Part shown: positions 25,093 through 34,165 of the stretch, piece by piece
How positions within the stretch are numbered: position 1 is the first letter of the stretch
Layout: every line of letters begins with the position of its first letter
Origin: CAZNXJ01 sp964577115
GTDB lineage: Bacteria > Planctomycetota > Planctomycetia > Pirellulales > Pirellulaceae
Assembly (NCBI GenBank): GCA_964577115.1
Contig: CAZNXJ010000013.1
Span: 1-64,000 of the forward strand
DNA: 64,000 bases
Direction of reading: 5' to 3'
Translations under genes and position numbers: made by a program
The notes under the pieces: generated by a model
Told to the model about the DNA's origin: nothing
Database searches by the model: none
The model's input: the letters and a program-made list of their open reading frames with translations, nothing else

Positions 25093-25965
25093 TTATTCTG
25101 GTGGTTGCTGCTCTTCCGCCAGCGCGCTTGCCAGCCCTTCGCGATACGAGGGATAGCGCAGGCAAACGGACAGTTCCTCCAGCATCTTGCGATTGTCATA
25201 CCGGCGCTCGCCGGTCGATCGGCCGCGCCGCGCATGCGTCGGAGGTTCGGTCGAGAAGACCGGCGGCGGCGCGCCGAGCAGCGCGGCCGCGTGCTCGTAG
25301 TATTGGACGCGTGGTACCGGGGACCCGTCGGCGACGACATAGAGGGCGGGGGGCTCGGCGCGGTGTTCGGCGGCGAGCACGACCTGGGTGACGTCATCGA
25401 CGTGGATCAGGTTGAGCCAGCCGTCGGGAGCGGCTTCGATCGGGCGGCGGGCGAGTAGAGCGGCGCGGCGGGGAAGACGGCCGGGGCCGTAGATTCCGGC
25501 CAGCCGCAGCACAATCCGCTGACGGCCCACGGGGTGTTGGGCAAGCACCTCTTCGGCTGCGAGGCTCACCTCTCCCCCTTCTCGTGTGGGGCAACAGGGG
25601 GATTGTTCGTCGAGTCGGCCCAATTGATCGCCGTAAACACCCGTCGAGCTGACATAGAGGAACCGCTCGGGGGGCTCGGCAAACCGGTTTAAGACGCCGC
25701 GGAGTCCCTTTATATAGACGTCGCGCATCGGGAGGCCGGACGAGCGGTCGAACCCGACGGCGTACAGGACGGAGGTAAAGCCGGCGAGCCGGCTGAGACG
25801 TTCGGGTTGCATGATATCGCCGACGCGCACGTCGAACCCTTCCGCATGCAGCCTGGCCGCTCGTTCTTCGCTGCGCGTTACCACCGTGACGGGGCTCCCC
25901 GCGTCCCGCCACTTCCGGGCGACGCGGTGGCCCACATAGCCGCATCCTATGACTAGTTTGCGCAC
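25093..25965 (-). CDS. NAD-dependent epimerase/dehydratase-like SDR protein
   Basis: 290 residues of the extended short-chain dehydrogenase fold, similar in layout to YeeZ. It starts with the dinucleotide-binding motif VIGCGYVGHRVA. STGVYGDQ supplies the catalytic Ser and Tyr region, but no Lys follows in the YxxxK position, so oxidoreductase activity is uncertain. A later NLIHVDDV segment is typical of the epimerase group. Likely cytosolic; substrate unknown. Confidence 0.8.
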   Translation of the reverse strand: MRKLVIGCGYVGHRVARKWRDAGSPVTVVTRSEERAARLHAEGFDVRVGDIMQPERLSRLAGFTSVLYAVGFDRSSGLPMRDVYIKGLRGVLNRFAEPPERFLYVSSTGVYGDQLGRLDEQSPCCPTREGGEVSLAAEEVLAQHPVGRQRIVLRLAGIYGPGRLPRRAALLARRPIEAAPDGWLNLIHVDDVTQVVLAAEHRAEPPALYVVADGSPVPRVQYYEHAAALLGAPPPVFSTEPPTHARRGRSTGERRYDNRKMLEELSVCLRYPSYREGLASALAEEQQPPE

Positions 25966-26314
25966 GTGTTAAAGTCGCCACCATTAAAAGTTTGAAAACC
26001 GTCGCGATTTGGCCGGGAGGGCCACCCCGTCGCGCGTGCATACGTTATCATGCAACAGACCGGGTGCCGCAGCGGCGTGTGCGTAGTCGCCACGAGTGAC
26101 CACCGCATGAGCACTACCTGCGTGACCGTACGATCCTGCCAAGCCAACCCGTTTCCCCCCGCCTGATCGCTCGGCGCCCAAGTTCCTTCCCCGCCAGCCG
26201 TTGAGCAAAAAATACTCGCTTTTTCGCCGCTCAGTGCTACTATAAATAGCCGCGGCGCAGAACCTCATGGTGCCGGCGGCAGCTCTCCCCGATCGCGAAA
26301 TCGACGCAAAGCCA
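25966..26314. other. Upstream region of the trypsin-like protease gene
   Basis: 349 bases between divergent genes. It has a good -10-like TATAAA at 26241-26246 but only a poor -35. No gene or RNA seen in the rest. Confidence 0.4.
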
Positions 26315-27376
26315 ATGAGAGGTACGCTTCGTCCCGGACGATCCTCGCGGTTACTTCTGGGCATTCTACTTCTGTTCGCCGGTGGTGTTGTCTTTCCGTT
26401 GCCGCTGCGCGCTGACGAGCCGGGCAGTGCGGCGACGGAATCCGCGTCCGAACAGGTTAGCAGCCGCATTCAGGCCATTCTCGAAGGAGACGCCCCGAAA
26501 ACGGCGGCGGATCTCCGCGAAATGCAGCGCCGGACGCGGCAGCTCATCGAAAAAATCTGGCCCGCCACCGTCGGGCTCCGCGTCGGGCAGGCTCAAGGTA
26601 GCGGCGTCATCGTCAGCGCCGATGGCTATGTTCTCACTGCGGCGCACGTCATCCAGCGTCCCGGATTGCCGGTCGACGTTGTCTTGCACGACGGGCGGAT
26701 CGTGCGCGGAAAAACGCTTGGTCTGGACCGGGCCAGCGATGCCGGGATGGTGAAGATTGATAAACCGCCAGCAGAAGGCGAGGACTGGCCGTTTCTTGAA
26801 ATCGGTGATTCGGAAGACCTGCGTCTTGGCGAGTGGTGCCTGGTGCTGGGGCACCCGGGCGGCTATCAGGCCGGGCGGCGGCCCGTCGTGCGTTTCGGCC
26901 GCGTGCTCGCGCTGGAAGACGACCTGGTTGTCACCGACTGCACGCTGGTCGGCGGTGACAGCGGCGGCCCGCTGCTCGATATGGACGGCAAGGTCGTCGG
27001 CATTCACAGCCGCATCGGCGGGTCGCTCACTGCCAACATGCATGTCCCTACGGCCATCTACCAGGACAGTTGGGAACGCCTGGTACGTGGCGAAATGTGG
27101 GGCGATGTACCGTCCGGCGCGCCGTACATCGGCGTCCGTGGCGACGAGAACTTGAGCGAGGCCCGCATTGTCTCGGTCGAACCCGGACAGCCTGCGGACC
27201 GAGCCGGCATGAAGCCAGGAGATATTGTGCTTTCGTTTGGCGGCAAGCCGGTAACGAACTTTGCTTCTTTGGCCGGTTTGGTCTCCGATTCGGAACCTGG
27301 CGACAAAGTCGCGGTTGAAGTGCAGCGGGGCGAGGAGGTGATCACGCTCAGCTTAGTGGTCGGTCGGCGTCGTTGA
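26315..27376 (+). CDS. Trypsin-like serine protease with PDZ domain (HtrA-like)
   Basis: 353 residues: signal peptide (about 1-33), protease domain at about 80-260 and one PDZ domain at about 265-350. The triad is intact: His in LTAAHVI, Asp in SDAGMVKID, Ser in GGDSGGPL. It should act in the periplasm on unfolded or regulatory substrates. Two starts are possible, 26267 and 26315. The second gives a cleaner N-terminus before the hydrophobic segment. A related gene with lost catalytic residues follows 73 bases downstream on the same strand, so the pair is likely one operon. Confidence 0.88.
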   Translation: MRGTLRPGRSSRLLLGILLLFAGGVVFPLPLRADEPGSAATESASEQVSSRIQAILEGDAPKTAADLREMQRRTRQLIEKIWPATVGLRVGQAQGSGVIVSADGYVLTAAHVIQRPGLPVDVVLHDGRIVRGKTLGLDRASDAGMVKIDKPPAEGEDWPFLEIGDSEDLRLGEWCLVLGHPGGYQAGRRPVVRFGRVLALEDDLVVTDCTLVGGDSGGPLLDMDGKVVGIHSRIGGSLTANMHVPTAIYQDSWERLVRGEMWGDVPSGAPYIGVRGDENLSEARIVSVEPGQPADRAGMKPGDIVLSFGGKPVTNFASLAGLVSDSEPGDKVAVEVQRGEEVITLSLVVGRRR

Positions 27377-27449
27377 GACTCCGAGTGCGTAGCGTGGTAA
27401 CGGATTTTAAATTCCCGCAGCGAATGCGGGGCTAAGTGAACTGGGAGCG

Positions 27450-28901
27450 ATGCACGACATGACTATGCGTGTCCGGAGAACGTGTTGGCTGAGCGTGGTT
27501 TGGATCTTCAGTATGGGCGCAGCGGCCGTCCTTCCCGCGCACGCGCAGTCCTCGGCCGACCAGCCGCCTCGCAGGTTCAACGAAGAGGAATTCGAGCGGT
27601 ACGGCAACGACCTGTACGGGAACGACCTGGTCGATGATGCCGCGGAAGAGTTCGTCGAAGGGGACGACCAGTCCGGTCTGCGGCGTTTCATGCCACGGTG
27701 GCGCTCGGGGGACGTCCATGAGCGCAACCATCGGTCCGTGCGCGCCGCGTTCCGGGAAGTTGTCGAGAACGCTCGTAAGAGCACAGTCCAAGTTCTCTGT
27801 GATAACCGCCGCGTCGCGATGGGAACCGTCGTCGATGCGAATGGCTTCATTCTGACGAAGGCCAGCGAAATCAAAGGCGACGTGTCGTGCCGCCTGGTGG
27901 ATGGCCGCCGGCTGCCCGCCAGCGTCGTGCATATCGACGACGATCTCGATCTGGCCGTGCTGCACGTCGAGGCGACGGACCTCGTGCCGGTCGCGTGGCG
28001 CCCCGAGGGGATTCCCGAAGAAGGCAGTTGGCTCGCAACGACCGGACTGCAGGAACTGCCTTCGGCGGTGGGTGTCGTCAGCGTTGCTCCGCGGCCGGTC
28101 CCCATGCCCCGCGCCGTGCTGGGCGTGATGCTCGGCGATATCGATGAGGGAGCCGTGATCACGAGTGTCGTGCCGGAAAGTGCCGCGGAGGAAGCGGGGC
28201 TGGAAGTCGACGATGTCATCCTGGAACTCGACGGCAAGGCCGTGGCGAACAGCGGCGAGTTTGTCCAAGCGGTCCGCGAGAAGCGTCCCGGCCAGCGGAT
28301 TACGCTGAAAATCCGCCGCGGCGACAACGAGCGCCGCATCTCCGCCACGCTCCAGGAGATCGACGCGTTGGCGCAGGGTAAACGAGTCAAATTTCAGAAC
28401 TCGCTGGGCGGCCGCTTGAGCAATCGGCGGTGGGGCTTCCCGAGCGTGATTCAGCACGACACTGTGTTGCGGCCGAGCGACTGTGGCGGCCCGGTCGTGG
28501 ACCTCGATGGCTACGCGGTGGGCATTAACATCGCCCGCGCGGGACGCGTCGCGAGCTACGCGCTGCCCGTCGAAGTCGTGAACCCGCTGCTCAAGGATCT
28601 GCAAAGCGGCAAGTTCGGCGCACTGCTTGCCAAGACGACCGAATCCCAGTCCACGCGGCTCGATGAACTGCGTGAGGCCGTGCGGATGTGGACCGATCGC
28701 TTCGCCGAACTCGAACGGCAGCTCGAAGAAGCGCGGCAATCTTCCTCGGACGGGTACGGGGAAGTGATTGCCGACGAGCAGCCCAGCGAACTAATCGAGA
28801 AGCTTGAGCTCGCCGTCGCCGACGCGAAAGCGGAACTCGAGAAAGCCGTCCGCGCGCTCAAGCAACTCGAAACGCCCTCGATCGTCGAAAGCGGCCGCTA
28901 G
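27450..28901 (+). CDS. Secreted trypsin-like pseudoprotease with PDZ inserted in the protease fold
   Basis: 483 residues: signal peptide (about 1-33), an acidic linker, the first half of a trypsin-like domain (about 100-215), a PDZ domain (about 222-303), the second half of the protease (about 325-385), then a coiled-coil tail (about 395-480). The catalytic His position is Ser139 (GFILTKASEI for GYILTNNHVV), Asp is kept (D167 in DLDLAVL), and the nucleophile position is Cys345 (SDCGGP for GNSGGP). So the usual Ser protease chemistry is unlikely. It probably binds substrates or modulates the active protease encoded just upstream. The domain order is my reading and should be tested by structure prediction. 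Confidence 0.8.
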   Translation: MHDMTMRVRRTCWLSVVWIFSMGAAAVLPAHAQSSADQPPRRFNEEEFERYGNDLYGNDLVDDAAEEFVEGDDQSGLRRFMPRWRSGDVHERNHRSVRAAFREVVENARKSTVQVLCDNRRVAMGTVVDANGFILTKASEIKGDVSCRLVDGRRLPASVVHIDDDLDLAVLHVEATDLVPVAWRPEGIPEEGSWLATTGLQELPSAVGVVSVAPRPVPMPRAVLGVMLGDIDEGAVITSVVPESAAEEAGLEVDDVILELDGKAVANSGEFVQAVREKRPGQRITLKIRRGDNERRISATLQEIDALAQGKRVKFQNSLGGRLSNRRWGFPSVIQHDTVLRPSDCGGPVVDLDGYAVGINIARAGRVASYALPVEVVNPLLKDLQSGKFGALLAKTTESQSTRLDELREAVRMWTDRFAELERQLEEARQSSSDGYGEVIADEQPSELIEKLELAVADAKAELEKAVRALKQLETPSIVESGR

Positions 28902-28952
28902 GTACTGGTTCGCTCCCGTACGTCGTGCTCGGTGCGCTCGGCGCGGCAGACG

Positions 28953-30032
28953 TTACGTGCTCCTCGAGTACTCGTCCAGCAATCGCCGTAGAAGACGCGC
29001 GGCGCCGGCAGGGTCCGGTGCGCCGCACACCGCGTGGCTCACCGCGATACGGCGAATACCGGTGGCGAGCACCTGGGGCAAATTGTCCGGTTGGATGCCC
29101 CCTATCGCGAAGACGGGAAGCTCGGTGATTCGAGCCGCCTCGGCGAGTAGTTCGACCCCCGTGAACTCGCGGAACGACTTGGTCGCCGAAGGAAACGTCG
29201 GGCCACAGCCGAGATATTCGGCGCCGTCGAGCACCGCCGCGCGAATCTGTTCGACGCTGTGCGTCGATACGCCAATCGCCATTTCCGCTCCCACGATTCG
29301 GCGCACATCCGCAACCCCAAGCTCCTCTTGTCCCACGTGAATGCCGTCCGCTTCGGCGAGCACGGCGAGGTCGGGGCGGTCGTTCATGACGAAGAGCGTC
29401 GGCGAGCCGCGAGTAATGGCTCGCAATTGCCGAGCCCGCTCGAGTAGCGGGCGGTCGTCGAGCTGCTTGTCGCGCAGCTGGAGAACATCGACGCCGGCTT
29501 CGACGAGCGACTCGGCGAGCCGCCCGAACGCTGTGGCATTGGGCCCGCCGTCGATTAATACGTACAGCCGAGCGGCCGCAAACCGCCCGCGCACGGCGGC
29601 ACCGGACAGCAATAGCTTCTCGGCGTGGTAAACGCGATATCGCAACTGCTTGCTGGCGGAGGAAACGTGGGGCCAGTGGAGTTTAGAAAACTCTTCGATC
29701 ACGCGCAGCGCCTCTTGCGTGCGTTTGAGCCCGGCCGCGGCGATATGCTCGGCATTCCGCCGTTCACGTTCCGCGGTGGTACTGAGCTGCGTGCCGACGT
29801 CGCCCTCGGTATCCCTCGCGCGCAGCCGCTGGTCGCGTGGGATGGGTTCGAGAGCCGAGGCCAGATCGTGGCGCAATTGCTTTAGCAGCTGCGTCAGCGT
29901 GGCGTCGTTGCGCAGAAACCGCACACATTCTTCGACGACCCGCAGCCCTTCGCCGGCTCGGTTGGCGTTCGCATCCAGAATGCGCAGTACCTCGGCGGCA
30001 CGCAGCGGATCGGCCGCAGAGTCATTTGTCAT
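28953..30032 (-). CDS. thiE: Thiamine-phosphate synthase with N-terminal ThiD2 domain
   Basis: 359 residues. The N-terminal helical domain (about 1-140) carries RILDANANRAGEGLRVVEE, the hallmark of ThiD2 domains, a family reported to phosphorylate HMP-P. The C-terminal TIM barrel is ThiE, joining HMP-PP and thiazole phosphate: VLQLRDKQ, NDRPDLA, ADGIHVGQEEL and GCGPTFPSATK are intact. One protein may thus do two consecutive steps of thiamine synthesis. The ATG at 30032 follows GAGGG by 8 bases; the upstream in-frame extension to 30128 is not conserved-looking. It converges with the pseudoprotease gene. No TPP riboswitch is recognised upstream. Confidence 0.9.
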   Translation of the reverse strand: MTNDSAADPLRAAEVLRILDANANRAGEGLRVVEECVRFLRNDATLTQLLKQLRHDLASALEPIPRDQRLRARDTEGDVGTQLSTTAERERRNAEHIAAAGLKRTQEALRVIEEFSKLHWPHVSSASKQLRYRVYHAEKLLLSGAAVRGRFAAARLYVLIDGGPNATAFGRLAESLVEAGVDVLQLRDKQLDDRPLLERARQLRAITRGSPTLFVMNDRPDLAVLAEADGIHVGQEELGVADVRRIVGAEMAIGVSTHSVEQIRAAVLDGAEYLGCGPTFPSATKSFREFTGVELLAEAARITELPVFAIGGIQPDNLPQVLATGIRRIAVSHAVCGAPDPAGAARLLRRLLDEYSRST

Positions 30033-30579
30033 CGGAAGGTCCCTCGCGATATCGATGGCCAGTACAGCCGCGCTGCTCGGCCACCTCACCCGGTCACCGT
30101 CGAGTGTACCGCATCCCCGGTGGGGCATCGAGTTGCGTCAAGGATGTTGGGCGTGGCCCGTCGGCCAGCTCGCCTGCGCCGCCAGGATGCCAATTTGGCA
30201 GCGCGCTTGCGCGGTGCTGGGCAGAAAATAGTTCCTGTGGCGGTGTGCTTGGTGGCCAAATGTCGCATGTGGGCGGAGCCGGTAAGCTCCGGCGAAGAAC
30301 GGGGCGGTGGAAGGTTGGAAAGGCGCGAAAATAGGGGATCTTAAAACCCGGAAGGGCCAGGTCCGGCGGGGCAGTGAGTGCCGGCCAGGATAGGCGGGAG
30401 CAATTCTCGCGGTGACGCCGGTTTGACGCTCTGCTCATCGGCCGTAAATCGTGGCACAGCATTTACTTGCCTTGCTCGGTTTCTAACCGCGAGTTACAAT
30501 TTCGCGGCGATTTTGCGCTCGGTGGTGAACGCGGCGCGACGCGCAGTGGACGAGCCGAGCGGGCAGTGGAGCCGAACGG
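30033..30579. other. 547-base divergent intergenic region
   Basis: No protein gene recognised. The right end has a good promoter pair (30472-30500) for the TPR gene. The middle contains several short GC hairpins (for example GGAGCC..GGCTCC-like near 30284) but no RNA family I can name. Confidence 0.45.
30472..30500 (+). promoter_or_regulatory. Candidate sigma70 promoter of the TPR gene
   Basis: TTGCTC (30472-30477), 17-base spacer, TACAAT (30495-30500). Start near 30507 gives a leader of about 70 bases to the ATG at 30580. Confidence 0.5.
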
Positions 30580-31209
30580 ATGCGGATCGAACGGGCAATT
30601 CTCTGCGGCTGGCCAGGACTGTGGGGCCTGTGGCGACACGGGCAGCTCTCAGCCCTTGTACTTGCCGTCGGGTTTGCTGCACTGCTGAACGGCGCGGTAG
30701 TTGCAACTTTCGTCTTCCCGGAACTCACGTCTGCCAGTTTTCAGACACTTCTTTGGATCACAGTGGGCTTGGTATGGTTCGCCGCGGCGGCGTGGACGCA
30801 CCGTCAAATGAACGGCTCTGGCACTAGTGCGGGGGCCGAGGACGACCAGGGGTTGTTTCTTCAAGCACAAGCGGAATACTTAAAAGGCCATTGGTTTGAG
30901 GCGGAGACGCTGCTCGAAGAGCAGCTGGAAAAATATCCCGACGACGCGGATGCTCGGCTGCTTTTGGTCGGAGTTCTTCGCCGGTCGCAACGCTACGAGG
31001 AAGCAGGACGGCAACTGCATCGCTTGCGGCGATGTCCCGGCGCAGAGAAATGGGAACTCGAGACCGAACGGGAACGAGCACTGTTGGAGTCGAGTCTCGT
31101 CTCGCGACGCGGCTCGGAGCGCGGTGGATCGGAGCATGGCCCGCCAGGGGCCACTGGTGAATCTCGCGATCCATCGGAGAACGGCGACGCAAGGGCTCGG
31201 GCGGCATAG
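30580..31209 (+). CDS. Membrane-anchored TPR-like protein
   Basis: 209 residues. Two hydrophobic helices (about 25-46 and 56-72) are followed by a cytosolic part with at least one, probably two, tetratricopeptide-like helix pairs at about 88-150 (motif around EYLKGHWFEAETLLEEQLEKYP and the following DADARLLLVGVL). The tail from about 170 is polar and disordered-looking. GGAG lies 8 bases before the ATG. It precedes clpC by 169 bases on the same strand and may share regulation with it. No specific function recognised. Confidence 0.7.
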   Translation: MRIERAILCGWPGLWGLWRHGQLSALVLAVGFAALLNGAVVATFVFPELTSASFQTLLWITVGLVWFAAAAWTHRQMNGSGTSAGAEDDQGLFLQAQAEYLKGHWFEAETLLEEQLEKYPDDADARLLLVGVLRRSQRYEEAGRQLHRLRRCPGAEKWELETERERALLESSLVSRRGSERGGSEHGPPGATGESRDPSENGDARARAA

Positions 31210-31315
31210 CCGAGTCGTTCGAGCTGTGCTGCGGCGGACGCCGCGGCAAGTCAGGTACTGCTGGCGAACCTCATGCCGGTCGTCGGCGGTCCTGGTAACA
31301 AAAGGCAATTGATGA

Positions 31316-31360
31316 CGCTCCGCGGACCGCGGCTCTGATGAGCCGCAGCGACACGGAGCG
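31316..31360 (+). promoter_or_regulatory. Two-tier hairpin in the clpC leader
   Basis: Outer arms CGCTCCG (31316-31322) and CGGAGCG (31354-31360); inner arms GCGGCTC (31329-31335) and GAGCCGC (31340-31346) with a TGAT loop. It ends 18 bases before the clpC start, just upstream of the AAGGGG ribosome-binding site. It resembles neither CIRCE nor a CtsR box. Confidence 0.45.
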
Positions 31361-31378
31361 AATGAAGGGGATTCACCC

Positions 31379-33931
31379 ATGTACGAACGTTTTACGGACC
31401 GCGCTCGCAAGGTAATGCAGCTTGCTAACCAGGAAGCCCAGCGGTTCAACCACGAATACATTGGCACCGAGCACATCCTGCTGGGCCTGGTCAAGGAAGG
31501 CAGCGGGGTGGCCGCGAACGTGCTGAAAAATCTCGACGTCGATCTGCGCAAGATCCGGCTCGAAGTCGAGAAGCTTGTTCAAAGCGGGCCGGAAATGGTC
31601 ACGATGGGCAAGCTGCCGCAGACGCCGCGCGCTAAGAAGGTCATCGAGTACTCGATGGAAGAGGCGCGGAACTTGAACCATAACTACGTGGGCACCGAGC
31701 ACATCCTGCTCGGGTTGCTCCGCGAGCAGGAAGGCGTTGCCGCTCAGGTGCTCATGAACCTCGGGCTGAAGCTCGAGGAAGTGCGCGAGGAGGTTCTCAA
31801 CCTGCTCGGCCATGGCCTCGAAGGCGATGAAACGGGTGCCCGGGGCGGCCGCGAAGGCGGCATGTCGGAAGCCCAGGCGTCCGCGAAGAGCGGCAAGTCG
31901 AAAACGCCGGCGCTCGATAGCTTCGGGCGCGATCTGACCGAACTGGCTCGCCAAGGCAAGCTCGATCCGGTCATCGGCCGCGAACGCGAGATTGATCGCG
32001 CGATCCAGATTCTGTGCCGCCGCACCAAGAACAATCCGGTGCTGCTCGGCGAAGCGGGCGTCGGTAAGACGGCCATCGTCGAAGGCTTTGCCCAGCGCGT
32101 GGTGGCTGGCAACGTTCCGGAGCTGCTGGCCGACAAGCGCATCGTGGTGCTCGACCTGGCGATGATGGTCGCCGGCACGAAGTACCGCGGGCAGTTCGAA
32201 GAACGCATCAAGGCCGTGATGAATGAAGTCCGCCGCGCGCGGAACACGATCCTGTTCATCGACGAGCTGCACACGCTGGTCGGCGCTGGCGGCGCGGAAG
32301 GTGCCATCGATGCGGCGAACGTGCTCAAACCGGCGCTGGCGCGTGGCGAGATCCAATGCATCGGCGCCACGACGCTCGACGAGTACCGCAAGTACATCGA
32401 GAAAGACAGCGCGCTGGCTCGCCGCTTCCAGGAAATCATCGTCGAACCGACCAGCAAGGAAGAGACGATCGAAATCCTGCGCGGACTGCGCGAACGGTAT
32501 GAAGAGCACCATCGCGTGCAAATTACGGACGATGCCGTCGTGGCGGCGGTGGAAATGTCGGAACGGTACATCACCGCACGCTGCCTGCCTGACAAGGCGA
32601 TCGACGTGATCGATGAAGCGGGTGCTCGCGTCCGGCTGCGAGCGATGACGCGGCCGCCCGACTTGAAGGACATCGATGAAGAAGTCGAACGCCTCAACAA
32701 GGAAAAAGAAGAGGCGGTCGCCAATCAGGACTTCGAGAAGGCGGCGGCTCTGCGCGACCAGGCCGACAAGCTGAAGAAGAAAAAGGAGACGATCACGCGC
32801 GAGTGGCGCGAGAAGTCTCGCGAGACCGACGGCGTGGTGGACGAAGAGGTCGTGGCGGAAGTCGTGTCGAAGATGACCGGCATCCCGCTCACGCGGCTCT
32901 CGACCGAAGACAGCCTGCGGCTCATGAAGATGGAAGAAGAGCTGCACAAGCGGGTCGTCAGCCAGGATCAGGCGGTCAAGGCCGTCGCCAAGGCCGTCCG
33001 GCGCAGCCGCAGCGGTCTGAAGGATCCGCGCCGGCCTACCGGTTCGTTCATTTTCGCCGGCCCGACCGGTGTTGGTAAGACACTGCTGGCGAAGGCCGTG
33101 GCCGAGTTCATGTTCGGCGACTCCGATGCGCTCGTGCATATCGACATGAGCGAGTACATGGAGAAGCACAATGTGAGCCGGCTGATCGGTGCTCCGCCGG
33201 GGTACGTCGGTTACGAAGAAGGCGGTCAGCTGACGGAGAAGATCCGTCGCCGCCCGTACGCCGTCGTGCTGCTCGACGAGATCGAGAAGGCACACCCGGA
33301 CGTGTTCAACATGCTCCTGCAGGTCATGGAAGAAGGCCGCCTGACGGATAGCTTCGGCCGCAAGGTCGACTTCCGGAACGTGATCCTCATCATGACCACC
33401 AACGCGGGAGCTGAGGCGATTAAGAACGAAGCCCAGTTCGGTTTCCAGACCGCGAGCGAAGATGCGTCGTACGACAGCATGAAGCAGCGCGTGATGGATT
33501 CGATCGAAAAGGTCTTCCGTCCGGAGTTCCTCAACCGGTTGGACGACGTCATCGTCTTCCGCCACCTGACCAAGGACGACCTGAAGAACGTGATCGACAT
33601 GGAGCTGGCCAAGGTCCGCGAACGGCTCAGCGAACGGGGCTACGAGCTCATCCTGACCGACGACGCCAAGGAGTTCCTCATCCGCAAGGGTTCGAACACC
33701 GACTACGGTGCCCGTCCCCTCCGTCGCGCGATTGAGAACTACGTCGAAGATCCGCTGTCCGAAGAATTGCTCCGTGGCGAGTTCCAGGGCAACGACACGA
33801 TCTACGTCGAAGGCGTCAAAGACGATAACGACAAGATCGTGCGGCTGGCCTTCCGAGGTGCTACCTCCGAGAACGCTCAGCCGGCCGTCGCCTCGAGCGG
33901 GGGCGCTGAGCCGTCGCAGGCGGGAGGCTAA
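31379..33931 (+). CDS. clpC: ClpC-type AAA+ unfoldase
   Basis: 850 residues: two Clp-N repeats (about 3-145, each with NHxYIGTEHILLGL-type motifs), first AAA+ domain with Walker A GEAGVGKT at about 224, a UVR/middle domain at about 420-470 (NQDFEKAAALRDQADKLKK), and second AAA+ domain with Walker A GPTGVGKT at about 561. It unfolds substrates for the ClpP protease in the cytosol. An FGF tripeptide after NEAQ lies where the ClpP-docking [LIV]GF loop is expected. The gene has a structured leader and its own terminator, so it is monocistronic at the 3' side. No mcsA/mcsB or ctsR lies nearby. Confidence 0.97.
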   Translation: MYERFTDRARKVMQLANQEAQRFNHEYIGTEHILLGLVKEGSGVAANVLKNLDVDLRKIRLEVEKLVQSGPEMVTMGKLPQTPRAKKVIEYSMEEARNLNHNYVGTEHILLGLLREQEGVAAQVLMNLGLKLEEVREEVLNLLGHGLEGDETGARGGREGGMSEAQASAKSGKSKTPALDSFGRDLTELARQGKLDPVIGREREIDRAIQILCRRTKNNPVLLGEAGVGKTAIVEGFAQRVVAGNVPELLADKRIVVLDLAMMVAGTKYRGQFEERIKAVMNEVRRARNTILFIDELHTLVGAGGAEGAIDAANVLKPALARGEIQCIGATTLDEYRKYIEKDSALARRFQEIIVEPTSKEETIEILRGLRERYEEHHRVQITDDAVVAAVEMSERYITARCLPDKAIDVIDEAGARVRLRAMTRPPDLKDIDEEVERLNKEKEEAVANQDFEKAAALRDQADKLKKKKETITREWREKSRETDGVVDEEVVAEVVSKMTGIPLTRLSTEDSLRLMKMEEELHKRVVSQDQAVKAVAKAVRRSRSGLKDPRRPTGSFIFAGPTGVGKTLLAKAVAEFMFGDSDALVHIDMSEYMEKHNVSRLIGAPPGYVGYEEGGQLTEKIRRRPYAVVLLDEIEKAHPDVFNMLLQVMEEGRLTDSFGRKVDFRNVILIMTTNAGAEAIKNEAQFGFQTASEDASYDSMKQRVMDSIEKVFRPEFLNRLDDVIVFRHLTKDDLKNVIDMELAKVRERLSERGYELILTDDAKEFLIRKGSNTDYGARPLRRAIENYVEDPLSEELLRGEFQGNDTIYVEGVKDDNDKIVRLAFRGATSENAQPAVASSGGAEPSQAGG

Positions 33932-33991
33932 GGAAAGGCTTGAAATGTGTCGGTGGTCCGAGCGGACGATCGACTCGAGAAGATAGGAAAG

Positions 33992-34025
33992 ACGCGGCGT
34001 GCCTTTTGCACGCCGCGTTTTTTTT
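33992..34025 (+). terminator. Intrinsic terminator after clpC
   Basis: Perfect 11-bp GC-rich stem (33992-34002 with 34008-34018), 5-base loop, and a run of 8 T. Confidence 0.93.
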
Positions 34026-34165
34026 GCGCCCGCATTTCTTTCCCGGGCGTTAGAGTCGGCTCAAGTTTGCTCGTTTCAGGGACCGATCAGTAGCCCGAAG
34101 CGCCAAATCCTGCGCGCGTCGCACTGCCGCGCAGCCGTTCTGCGGCCCCGCTACGATAGAGAGCG

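Noticed and set aside
27432..28739. 435-codon minus-strand frame opposite the pseudoprotease
   Set aside because: Antisense shadow; the plus-strand product has a signal peptide and clear domains.
30352..30380. SRP RNA tip-like motif (CCAGGTCCGG then GCAGTG)
   Set aside because: The GGAA tetraloop and the AGCAGCC strand are missing, and no closing helix flanks it.
31373..33565. 730-codon minus-strand frame opposite clpC
   Set aside because: It is the antisense of a strongly conserved gene; its His/Arg/Asp-rich composition is typical of GC-rich shadows.
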